From assembly GCA_047629415.1 (NCBI GenBank), contig JBLHWZ010000124.1, positions 1-14,452 on the forward strand: a stretch of 14,452 nt of DNA, in the 5' to 3' direction. The DNA is from CBDUJZ01 sp047629415. Lineage in GTDB: Bacteria > Myxococcota_A > Bradymonadia > REDH01. The translations under genes and the position numbers were made by a program. Positions 7,866 through 14,452 of the stretch are shown here, piece by piece; position 1 is the stretch's first letter, and every line of letters begins with the position of its first letter. The notes beneath the pieces were generated by a model that was not told the origin of the DNA, ran no database searches, and saw only the letters and a program-made list of their open reading frames with translations.

Positions 7866-9628
7866 ATGCCGTCTTTACTTCGTATTCTTTCGTTCGTTGT
7901 CGCTACTACGGCTCTGTTCTTCGCTGGTTGCGGCGAAGACTAGCCAGTTTTCTGCGTTGCGGACGCATCCTGCCCGCCCGGGGCGACGCGTCGAACGGGT
8001 ATTTGTGTGACGGGCAGCGGGAGCTACGTGACCCCTAGCGACACCGCCGGCACTGACGTTACAATCGACGGAGGTGGCCCCGACAGCAGCATCGACGCTG
8101 GGAGCGATCCCGATGCGAGCGAGCCGACCTGTGAGAGCCTGCAGCGGGCCGCCTGCGTCGATGGTATATGGGGTGACTGCCTCGATGGTTATACGCCCGC
8201 ATCCGCCGCCGAAGGCGCCGCCTGCTGCGCCTCCGATGAGTTGCCGACCTCGGACGGTCTCGGGTGCGAGGTGCCGCCGGAGTGTGTTGGCGTCGACTGT
8301 CAGAACGGTGGCCAGTGTGCTGTCGTCGCAGGCCTCGGTATCTGCGACTGCCTACCGGGCACGGATGGCGACCGTTGCGAGACGGTCTGCCCGACAGAGC
8401 TGATCCAGCCTACGGATTGCACGGTCCAGCTGGGGGAGTTTCAGGGCTGTCTTGGGTGGTTTGACGACGAGACGCCGGTCGCCTGGAGCGGCGACGATTG
8501 CGAGCAAGATGCGATCTGCACCACGGTTCGCGAAGGCTGCGAGACGGGCTGCGTGGACGTCACGTTCGGGATCGACCTCGGGCAGTCCTGAGCCGTGCAG
8601 CGCGTGGACTGGCGCGCCGATTGGTGGTCGAAGCGCCCGGAGCTCGTCAGTATCCAGATGTCCGACGACCTCGGCCTCGACATCAACGCATGGCCTGTAG
8701 TCGCCGAGCTGACCGGGCAGCCGTTCCCTTGGCAATGTGTCACCGGAGAGCCGTGCGGCGAACACGTGCCCGATGTGTGTTGCCCGGACGGCCGCTGTTC
8801 AGCGCAGCGGGTCAACGACGACGCGCTGCTCTCGAAGTGGGATGTGCACCTGTTCGCCGTGGCTTCGGGTCGATATCTCGCGTTTAACATCGACAGCACT
8901 TACTCCCGGCAGAGCCTGATCTTCCAAGACATGCGGCTCTGCGGCTCTTCGGGTCGAGCTGCGTAGGCGGGCTGGCGTGCGACCCGGCCAGCGAAGACTG
9001 CGGCGAAGCATGCGGGCAGGGCGAGCAATGGAACGGCTCCGTCTGCGAGGATGTCAACGGATGCGTCGACGACCCATGCTTCGACGGCGTCGCGTGCGCC
9101 GATGTATCGGCGCCTGGCGACGGCTTCGAATGTGGCGACTGCCCCGAGGGCTTCGAGGGTGACGGCATCACGTGCACGCCAACCGACTGCACACCGGAAT
9201 GCGCGGCCTGGCAACAGTGTGTGAGCGGCAGCTGCCGGGCGCGCCCTTGTTCGAGCGGCTGCGGCGGCGGTACATGTTTCGAGGGCACGTGCGCGGAATC
9301 CGGTGCCTGCACCGACCTATGTGCCGGGCGCTACGGCGGTGGCCGGACCTGGCAGTGCGACGGCGGTGGCTACTGCATGATCCGCGACTGCCTCAGCGGC
9401 TCGGAGTGTGGCGGAGGTGTGGACCGCGTTTCGGACCCGGAAGGCAACACACGCGGCCCGGGTGGCGCTGGGGTGTTCGACCAAACGTGCGTCGGCGGCG
9501 GCTCGAGTCCCTGCGGCGGTACGTGCAACGGCCTATGCTCAGCGATTAGCGGTCGCTGTTCGGGCTGGTCGCAGCGTAGTTTGCTACCGGGCCCCACGGC
9601 GCCAGTGACCGTCTTGGTGGTCTTGTAG
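7866..9628 (+). pseudogene. Decayed lipoprotein with EGF-like modules
   Basis: ATG 7866 starts MPSLLRILSFVV and continues through a hydrophobic core to the lipobox FAGC, then GED and an in-frame TAG at 7941. Beyond this stop the same frame continues sensibly: Cys-rich PVFCVADASCPPG, an Asp/Ser/Gly linker, and an EGF-like module near 8275-8380 (CQNGGQC, then CDCLPGTDGDRCE). It meets a second in-frame stop, TGA 8589-8591, and continues again (WRADWWSKRPELVSIQMSDD) to about 8955. There the coherent reading shifts frame (SCVGGLACDPASEDCG), giving a calcium-EGF-like module near 9050-9180 (GCVDDPCFDG, DCPEGFEGDG) and a Cys/Gly-rich tail to TAG 9626-9628. The last 20-odd residues look degenerate. 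An ancestral secreted or surface lipoprotein of about 585 residues is inferred; its ligand is unknown. Confidence 0.7.
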
Positions 9629-9785
9629 GCGGCTTGTGCGGACTCGGCGGTGCCGAGCGATTGGAGTACGGCAAACGCGCAGAATATCCGAGGCCTGGCG
9701 TAGGCTGAGGTTCCGAGGCCATCGCCTCGAAACACCCGCCGCGTCCGCTCCGGCGGATGCCTCCCACTATTCGTCACCGGGCTGC

Positions 9786-9791
9786 TATACT
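9786..9791 (+). promoter_or_regulatory. Candidate -10 box of the VF530-family gene
   Basis: TATACT (9786-9791) matches five of six bases of the sigma-70 -10 consensus and lies 25 bases before the ATG at 9817. No convincing -35 box is visible at the usual distance. If used, it places the upstream in-frame ATG at 9757 outside the transcript, which supports the 9817 start. Confidence 0.4.
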
Positions 9792-9816
9792 GTCCGACGC
9801 CTGCGCTGAGAAACAC

Positions 9817-10161
9817 ATGACCGACTCGCCCCAAAACCCCTCCAACGACCCCTTGCACGGGATCACGCTCAGAGCACTGCTCGAGACTCTAGTGTTCCGA
9901 TACGGCTGGCAGGGGCTCGCCGAACACGTGCGCGTTGGTTGCTTCATCAACGACCCAAGCATGAAGTCGAGCTTGAAGTTCCTCCGCAAGACGCCTTGGG
10001 CACGCACGAAGGTGGAAGGCCTCTACCTCGCTGACATCCGGGCGGATGAGAAGCGCAAGAAGCGCAACGCCTATAAGAAGCTGCAGCGCCAGAGTGGGGA
10101 GGCCGAAGGCGGGCTAGCTGACGGCGTGCAGGCTGAGGTGGCAGACGAGTCGCTGACCTAA
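9817..10161 (+). CDS. VF530-family (DUF2132) small DNA-binding-type protein
   Basis: A 114-residue soluble protein. Residues 10-73 carry the family signature: NDPLHGITL at the front, then YGWQGLAEHV, then CFINDPSMKSSLKFLRKTPW (42-61) and AR.KVEGLYL. VF530 proteins are small helical proteins reported to resemble DNA-binding folds; their cellular role is not well established. A basic stretch KRKKRNAYKKLQRQ (79-92) and an acidic Ala/Gly-rich tail extend beyond the family core. The start at 9817 is preferred over ATG 9757 because the family sequence begins close to it and a -10-like box lies between the two. It is the only clearly cytoplasmic protein in the window and stands as a single gene, convergent with the next one. 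Confidence 0.88.
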   Translation: MTDSPQNPSNDPLHGITLRALLETLVFRYGWQGLAEHVRVGCFINDPSMKSSLKFLRKTPWARTKVEGLYLADIRADEKRKKRNAYKKLQRQSGEAEGGLADGVQAEVADESLT

Positions 10162-10242
10162 ATCTGAGAGCAATGGTCGGGGGGACGCCAGAAATCGGCA
10201 AGCCCTCATCATGAGATGTCTCGCGCCTCTCGCAGTCGCTGG

Positions 10243-11016
10243 CTAGACGCTGGGCAGCAGATCAATCAGGTCCCCGACGATGTCGAGCCCATCGCCGTCG
10301 AACCAGCCATGCTCGAGCATCACGGTGCCGTCCGGTGCCACTAACACCGCGTTGTTTGGAGCTGGCCCATACGCGTTCCACCAGGCGTTACTCGGTCCGT
10401 CGACTAGGACGGGAAGCTCAATGCCCATGCGATCGATGAGGATGTTGGCGAGCGCGACTCGCGCGCCGAACGTCCGAGGCTGCTGGTAGAGGAGGCCTTC
10501 GACGGAGTTCTCTGGCGAAGGCCACTCGGCGTCTGTGTACGGGGACGGATCCGCGGTGGGATGCGCCTCGACGACGTAGACGAGTTTTACGTCGATCGCG
10601 CCGTCGAATAGCGCCGCCACCTCTGCCGCTCGCTCGAGCGAGGCTCGGGCGATGGGGCATGTGAGGCTGACCGAGATGAAGAGCGTCGGTCGGTCGTTGG
10701 ATTGGTCTCGGACCGATGTTTGTACGCCGTCCGTCTCGAACAGAACGGCGTCTGGGCCTGCATCTCCGGCGCTCACCCCATAAGATGCGAACGTCGGGTC
10801 CGTCTCCCGGTACGACGACATTCGGATCTCCTCGATCGGAGAGTCCCCACCTGGAACTGCTGCGTCTAAGACGACCAGGTACGGAGGAGCCAACCCAGAC
10901 GGGGCGGGCTGGCCCGTGATGGGGTCGTAGTCGGTGATTCGTCCTGCCTCCGAGACCGCAGGAAAGGCGAGGGCGGCTGCGAGAAGCAGGGCGATGCTGG
11001 GCTTGAGTCGATTCAT
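10243..11016 (-). CDS. Exported iodothyronine deiodinase-like thioredoxin-fold protein (Cys form)
   Basis: A 257-residue protein with signal peptide 1-24 (MNRLKPSIALLLAAALAFP, cleavage SEA|G), so probably periplasmic. Residues 108-240 follow the deiodinase/thioredoxin layout: DRPTLFISVSLTCPIARA with C120, VKLVYVVEAHPTAD (E150, H152), QQPRTFGARVALA, PVLVDGPSNAWWNAYGPAPN and VLVAPDGTVMLEHG. In animal deiodinases the residue before the Pro in 'T-U-P' is selenocysteine; here it is Cys, encoded TGC, with no second Cys in a CxxC. A thiol-dependent redox or reductive role is inferred; the substrate is unknown. No clear ribosome-binding site precedes the ATG. The gene is divergent from the lipoprotein at 11225 (208-base gap) and convergent with the VF530 gene (81-base gap). 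Confidence 0.75.
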   Translation of the reverse strand: MNRLKPSIALLLAAALAFPAVSEAGRITDYDPITGQPAPSGLAPPYLVVLDAAVPGGDSPIEEIRMSSYRETDPTFASYGVSAGDAGPDAVLFETDGVQTSVRDQSNDRPTLFISVSLTCPIARASLERAAEVAALFDGAIDVKLVYVVEAHPTADPSPYTDAEWPSPENSVEGLLYQQPRTFGARVALANILIDRMGIELPVLVDGPSNAWWNAYGPAPNNAVLVAPDGTVMLEHGWFDGDGLDIVGDLIDLLPSV

Positions 11017-11224
11017 GGGGACGTCTGCGCGCGGGGTGTTTGGGGTTCAACGGCCCACCCTACGAATCGGTTCCTTGCCGATGAGGTTTTTCATGGGTGA
11101 GGCAAGAGCGGAGCGAGCAGCGGCCCCTCTTCGAGCGCCGCTGGACCCAAGGGCCGGGGTTCGACTCTGCTCTGACCGTCTGTTAGCGTGTGCGAATTCG
11201 AACGTTGCCCACTCTAGAGGACGA

Positions 11225-12328
11225 ATGCTGCGTGTTATGGGTCTTTTTGCTCTCTCTCTCTCCTTCCTCTCGCTGGGCTGCTCCGACGATCTGGTGCTGA
11301 TCCCGTGTACCCCGCCGGGTGAGGCAGTCGCGTGTACGTGCGCGGACGGGTCCGCCAGCCTGGCCGAATGCTCGGCGACCGGCATCCTCGGCTTCTGTGA
11401 TTGCATCGCGACCACCGATACTGGAGGCGCCGATGGTGGCGGCTCGGATACCCCGATCGGGGACGCGCGAGTCGACGCTTCGTCAGACGGCGGGACGGAG
11501 GACACCGGCGGAGACGACACCGGCGGAGACGACACCGGCGGAGACGACACCGGCGGAGACGACACCGGCGGGGACGACACGGGGGGCGGTGACACCGGCG
11601 GGGACGACGCGACGGAATCTGTTGACCCCTTTGTTGGAGAATTCAATTGCATCTGGACCGCGATAACTGCGGGCGCGCCCAATCCAGCTGTCGATGACAT
11701 CGTGATCGAAGGAACCGATCTTGGCGACGGGACCGTCCGTTGGCTCAGCCCGGGCACTAGGGAGAACCTCTTCCAGGGCTGTCCAACACTGCACGAAGTC
11801 GCCGGCGACACGGCCACGCTAGTCGGCGGCGAAGAGTGCGAGTCCAGCGTGCAGTCGGGGTCCGCCGTCGCACGGTCGGATGGGACGTTCGTCGGCAACT
11901 ACTCCGGTGGGTTCAGCGGCCTCAGCGTCACGATCGCGATCGACTGTGCGCCCTTTGACACCAGCGGTGACGATTTCGTCGACGGTTTCGAGGGAGAGTG
12001 GTCGTGCGAAGGGGAGACCGTGTTCAACGGCCAGACCTTGGCGACCTCATTCGGCATCGTGCTGGAGCGTTTCGAGCGCGAGTACCTGCGGCTGCAGCCG
12101 ACCAGCGGCGACTCGATCGCTCTGGCGCTGTGCTCTAGCCTTCTGTGGACACCGACCTCGGCGAGCTTCGCTGAGTTACGGGACGACTCGGTCTGCGACG
12201 TCGGTGGCGATACCCCACCGACGTCGACTGGTCTCACGTTGGCCGGCGGCACCTTGAGTGGCGATGTAGGATTCGGCTCTGACGGCGGACCCAGTGCGTC
12301 GACGACCTTCAGCTGCGTGCGCGAATAG
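11225..12328 (+). CDS. Lipoprotein with DTGGD-repeat linker and duplicated four-Cys domain
   Basis: A 367-residue lipoprotein. MLRVMGLFALSLSFLSLGC places the lipobox Cys at 19, followed by SDD. A short Cys-rich segment (about 27-60, CTPPGEAVACTCADG) is followed by an acidic low-complexity linker containing seven DTGG units (93-127). Two homologous domains follow: 136 to about 250 (FVGEFNC start, IAIDC end) and 255-367 (FEGEWSC start, TTFSC end), each with four cysteines in matching order. I do not recognise the domain family. The start at 11225 is chosen because it keeps Arg3 in the signal peptide and follows AGAGGA, although the spacing is short. The frame stays open well upstream, but that stretch is antisense to the neighbouring gene. 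Asp at position +3 gives no clear sorting prediction for this lineage. Confidence 0.85.
   Translation: MLRVMGLFALSLSFLSLGCSDDLVLIPCTPPGEAVACTCADGSASLAECSATGILGFCDCIATTDTGGADGGGSDTPIGDARVDASSDGGTEDTGGDDTGGDDTGGDDTGGDDTGGDDTGGGDTGGDDATESVDPFVGEFNCIWTAITAGAPNPAVDDIVIEGTDLGDGTVRWLSPGTRENLFQGCPTLHEVAGDTATLVGGEECESSVQSGSAVARSDGTFVGNYSGGFSGLSVTIAIDCAPFDTSGDDFVDGFEGEWSCEGETVFNGQTLATSFGIVLERFEREYLRLQPTSGDSIALALCSSLLWTPTSASFAELRDDSVCDVGGDTPPTSTGLTLAGGTLSGDVGFGSDGGPSASTTFSCVRE
11501..11605 (+). repeat. Seven-copy 15-bp minisatellite inside the lipoprotein linker
   Basis: Seven tandem 15-bp units based on GACACCGGCGGAGAC, each encoding DTGGD. Units 1-4 are identical, units 5 and 7 carry one A-to-G change, and unit 6 is more diverged (GACACGGGGGGCGGT). 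The period is a multiple of three, so copy-number change would alter linker length without breaking the frame. Confidence 0.95.
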
Positions 12329-12340
12329 CAACGAGGACGC

Positions 12341-12379
12341 CGTTCTTCCAGAGAGTGTTTTCACCGTCCGGAAAGAACG
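12341..12379. terminator. Imperfect hairpin between two convergent genes
   Basis: CGTTCTTCC (12341-12349) and GGAAAGAACG (12370-12379) pair with one bulged A around a 20-base loop containing GTTTTC. The hairpin lies in the 96-base gap between the lipoprotein stop (12328) and the stop of the opposite-strand gene (12425), where a bidirectional terminator would be expected. No strong T-tract flanks it. Confidence 0.35.
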
Positions 12380-12424
12380 TGGCGTGGGGTTTCGTCGGGG
12401 GTCGTGGGCGCAGCGCTCGACTCT

Positions 12425-13816
12425 CTACGGATAGCCATCCGTGACCGCGTCGATATCATCGACCTCGGCTCCGCCGTCGACGATCGAGACTTCCCATACC
12501 TCCCAGAACTCGCTGTCGGCGGTTAGCGCTGCGCTCTCGGTCGCGACCAGATCGCCATCGACGAAGAGGCGCACGGTCGCCGTCGTTCCCTCGCCAGCGA
12601 TCCCCGACGCAAAGACGCCTACGCGTACTCTCATCGGCGAATCAGGCGCTTCGAGGTTGATGTTCTCGGGTCCAAATCCGTCGGTGTCGTCTACGTCCAA
12701 TCTCGCGCCCCAAGTGGTGACGATATTGCCGTAGTGGCAGTCGTCGGGCGTGCTCTCCCAGCTGCCCCCACCCTCCGTGCGGAGCATGTGGTTGTCGAGA
12801 TCCGAGTCGTTGTCCCAGGTTAGCTCGGTGTGGATCGCAGGGAAGTCCCCCACCGAAGGCTCGAACGCCAACACATCACCGAGGGTCGGCTCGCATGCGT
12901 GGCCGCCGAAACGGTCGGTCACTTCGACTTCAAACTCGTATGTGCCCGCGACGTCAGGCGTGAAGAGCGCGCGACGCATCGAGGTTGTAGGCAAGGAGAC
13001 CTCGGAGCCGGTCGGCGAAGCCGTCAGCGACCACGAGTATTCTTCGATGTCTCCAAACGAGGCAGCATCACACTCAACCGATTCACCAACCTCCACCTCG
13101 ATTGAGCTGGCACCGCCCGCCGCGCCCTCTCCCTGACAGACCATGGTCACTGGGATGCAGTCGATATCTGATTCGACAACCTCGCCAAAGGCCGTCACAA
13201 GGGTGTGGTTGTCACGGTGGCCAATAAAGACATCTTGGCGGAGTGCCATCACTTCCTCGGCGGTGAAACTCACGACGATCTCTAGCGGAGCGTTCAGCAT
13301 GGACGGCACGCTCGGGTGCTCGAACGTCAAGACCTCGTCGCCAGTCACCGTTTCGAATCGCGTAATCTCTACTGGAGTGCCGTCGCAGGGTTCGATGGTG
13401 AAGCGTAGCTCCTTCGACTCTCCGATGGTCATCTCGCCGAAGTCCAAGACCTCCGGACTGACGTTCATGCACGTCTCCACGTACACGCATTCGCCGGTCG
13501 CACAGCTTTCGCCCAGCTCGCATAACTCGGAGATACGTCCGGAGCCGTCCTCGGCACATTCGAACGCGGTCTCCTCGTCGAAACAGCCTCGTTCGAAAGG
13601 AGTACACCCCTCCGAGACGCACTCGGCGCCGGTCTCGGACTCGATACACTCTCCGTCCCCGCATGGCTCAAAGTCGTAGCCGGAACCGCTCTCGTTACAG
13701 GTCACCAACTCAGAATCCTGGCACGAACGGGTACCCGGTTCACACACCCGAGCAGTGGGCTGGCAGCTGCCCTCGACACACTCGCTGTAGACGTTGAGGG
13801 ACGAGGCCATGGGCAT
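12425..13816 (-). CDS. Secreted-type multidomain protein (Cys-rich repeats, choice-of-anchor/ASH, PKD-like, DUF2135-like), apparently lacking its N-terminus
   Basis: From ATG 13816 (ATG 13810 is equally possible) the product is 463 residues. Order: Cys-rich repeats 13-116 (CEPGTRSC, VTCNESGSG, ELCELGESC), of a kind common in myxobacterial secreted proteins; an ASH/choice-of-anchor-like beta domain about 119-215 (VSPEVLDFGEMTIGE); a PKD-like domain about 236-305 (SWSLTASPTGS, FTPDVAGTYEFEVEV); and a DUF2135/YfaP-like domain about 325-445 (LTWDNDSDLDNHM, LDVDDTDGFGPENINL). These domains and paired cysteines belong to exported proteins, yet no signal peptide or lipobox is encoded. Upstream in frame the sequence is an Arg-rich non-signal stretch reaching ATG 13921, which would overlap the divergent lipoprotein start. 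No ribosome-binding site is evident. It may be a 5'-truncated remnant. Confidence 0.7.
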   Translation of the reverse strand: MPMASSLNVYSECVEGSCQPTARVCEPGTRSCQDSELVTCNESGSGYDFEPCGDGECIESETGAECVSEGCTPFERGCFDEETAFECAEDGSGRISELCELGESCATGECVYVETCMNVSPEVLDFGEMTIGESKELRFTIEPCDGTPVEITRFETVTGDEVLTFEHPSVPSMLNAPLEIVVSFTAEEVMALRQDVFIGHRDNHTLVTAFGEVVESDIDCIPVTMVCQGEGAAGGASSIEVEVGESVECDAASFGDIEEYSWSLTASPTGSEVSLPTTSMRRALFTPDVAGTYEFEVEVTDRFGGHACEPTLGDVLAFEPSVGDFPAIHTELTWDNDSDLDNHMLRTEGGGSWESTPDDCHYGNIVTTWGARLDVDDTDGFGPENINLEAPDSPMRVRVGVFASGIAGEGTTATVRLFVDGDLVATESAALTADSEFWEVWEVSIVDGGAEVDDIDAVTDGYP

Positions 13817-13888
13817 CGATGTTCGGCCGCGGACCGTATGGCCGCGAACAGAAGGCCCGCGGGGCTTTCGATCTGCCCAAGACGTCCA

Positions 13889-13894
13889 TATACG
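13889..13894 (+). promoter_or_regulatory. Possible -10 box for the last lipoprotein gene
   Basis: TATACG (13889-13894) lies 21 bases before ATG 13915, with a poor -35 candidate (TTTCGA, 13866-13871) at 17-base spacing. GGAG at 13906-13909 gives a five-base spacing to ATG 13915. It is weak evidence beyond its position. Confidence 0.25.
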
Positions 13895-13914
13895 GGGCTG
13901 ACACCGGAGATATG

Positions 13915-14452
13915 ATGTCACTACAGCCTCGTTTCACGTTCGTTCTTTGTGCCCTCACAGGAGCAGCCATGGCATCCGCCTGCTCCGACGACGCGACTTC
14001 GCCAGGGGTGTCCGGTGACGTCGGTGCCGACACTCCTACCTCGGACATCGCAGCGGACGTTGGATCCGATGCTGCGGATACCGCCGTTGAGCCCGCTACC
14101 TTCAGCGACGGGACCTGGCCGGTTCGCATGAGCTTTCAGGACTTCGGAGGTGTAGAGGCCCGCTTCGAGTGGACCTTCACAGGCGTTACCCCGGAGGGCA
14201 TCGACCGGGTCGAGTTCCAGGGCGTGGCGGTGGATGGGACGCGGAGCGGCGTGCTCGTCGCTGTTGAGGACGTGGTCATCACCGATGGCACCTTTACGAT
14301 GGAGTTCGAACCGTTCTTTTTGCCTGGTGCCTACAGCCCGACCAGCTCTGACCTGGATCTTGACGCGATCGTGGTGGCGCAGGTCGTTGCCGGCGACTTC
14401 ATCTGCGGCGACGTCTCAGGGCAAATCTCGACCTTCGATGTCGCGTTCACTC
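13915..14452 (+). CDS. Lipoprotein with acidic linker, 3' partial
   Basis: The frame opens at ATG 13915 (an in-frame ATG at 13912 is adjacent) and runs off the window without a stop, giving at least 179 residues. MSLQPRFTFVLCALTGAAMA leads to the lipobox ASAC with C23, followed by SDD. A 40-residue Asp/Ala/Thr/Val-rich linker (VGADTPTSDIAADVGSD) then leads to a beta-rich domain starting FSDGTWPVRMSFQDFGG, with later EFEPFFLPGAYSP and DFICGDVSGQIS. ATG 13915 is preferred because GGAG (13906-13909) is better spaced to it. The plan of lipobox, CSDD, acidic linker and one compact beta domain resembles the lipoprotein at 11225. The function is not recognised. Confidence 0.8.
   Translation, partial: MSLQPRFTFVLCALTGAAMASACSDDATSPGVSGDVGADTPTSDIAADVGSDAADTAVEPATFSDGTWPVRMSFQDFGGVEARFEWTFTGVTPEGIDRVEFQGVAVDGTRSGVLVAVEDVVITDGTFTMEFEPFFLPGAYSPTSSDLDLDAIVVAQVVAGDFICGDVSGQISTFDVAFT

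Noticed and set aside
6451..7943. TAG recoding (read-through) as an explanation for the in-frame TAG codons at 6451 and 7941
   Set aside because: TAG also ends apparently normal genes here (12328 and the minus-strand gene ending at 12425), and the same two genes carry frameshifts and a TGA that recoding would not fix.
9757..9816. Earlier ATG for the VF530-family gene
   Set aside because: The added 20 residues are not family-like, and a TATACT box lies between the two ATGs.
10934..11224. Upstream extension of the lipoprotein gene to an earlier start
   Set aside because: It would add an Arg-rich stretch antisense to the deiodinase-like gene and bury the lipoprotein signal peptide in the middle of the protein.
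11047..11898. 283-codon antisense frame rich in 'SSPPV' repeats
   Set aside because: It is the reverse-strand image of the DTGGD minisatellite and has no independent support.
13143..13679. 178-codon plus-strand frame inside the minus-strand multidomain gene
   Set aside because: Ser/Thr-rich shadow; the opposite strand encodes recognisable Cys-rich and ASH-like domains.

Overview
The window is GC-rich bacterial DNA and is almost entirely given over to cell-surface and secreted proteins. A MYXO-CTERM-like sorting signal, thrombospondin type 3 calcium-binding repeats, an OmpA-type barrel with the 'LFLNYADSPLVL' signature, MopE-like 'DGxDNDxDG' motifs, EGF-like modules and many lipoproteins with acidic linkers together suggest a Myxococcota or Bradymonadota-type (former deltaproteobacterial) genome. 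That placement is an inference from domain style; no rRNA or other phylogenetic marker is present.

Layout. (1) Bases 3-5849 (+) hold one very long open frame whose 5' end lies outside the window. Its first two thirds form a surface protein: N-terminal beta domain, Big_12-like Ig domain, six 84-85-residue Cys-containing repeats, a long Asp-rich TSP3 stalk and a MYXO-CTERM-like anchor. The last third is a complete-looking OmpA-family protein with its own signal-peptide-like segment, barrel, TSP3 repeats and peptidoglycan-binding domain. No stop codon separates the halves. (2) Bases 6154-9628 (+) carry two adjacent broken lipoprotein genes, one with three PPC-like/MopE-like units and one with EGF-like modules. 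Between them they have three in-frame stops and several frameshifts or deletions. A good intrinsic terminator lies between them. (3) A small VF530-family gene is at 9817-10161 (+). (4) A periplasmic deiodinase-like thioredoxin-fold protein, with Cys in the selenocysteine position, is at 10243-11016 (-). (5) A lipoprotein with a 15-bp minisatellite linker and a duplicated four-Cys domain is at 11225-12328 (+). (6) A secreted-type multidomain protein that lacks its signal peptide is at 12425-13816 (-). (7) A second lipoprotein starts at 13915 (+) and runs off the window.

There is no sign of a metabolic operon, CRISPR array, phage or transposon. The genes share a location (envelope or periplasm) and style, not an evident pathway. 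Most are single transcription units arranged divergently or convergently, with short intergenic spaces. The strongest candidate for something new is the MYXO-CTERM/signal-peptide/OmpA fusion around 3950-4130. The second is the cluster of decayed lipoproteins, which could be real gene decay or assembly error.
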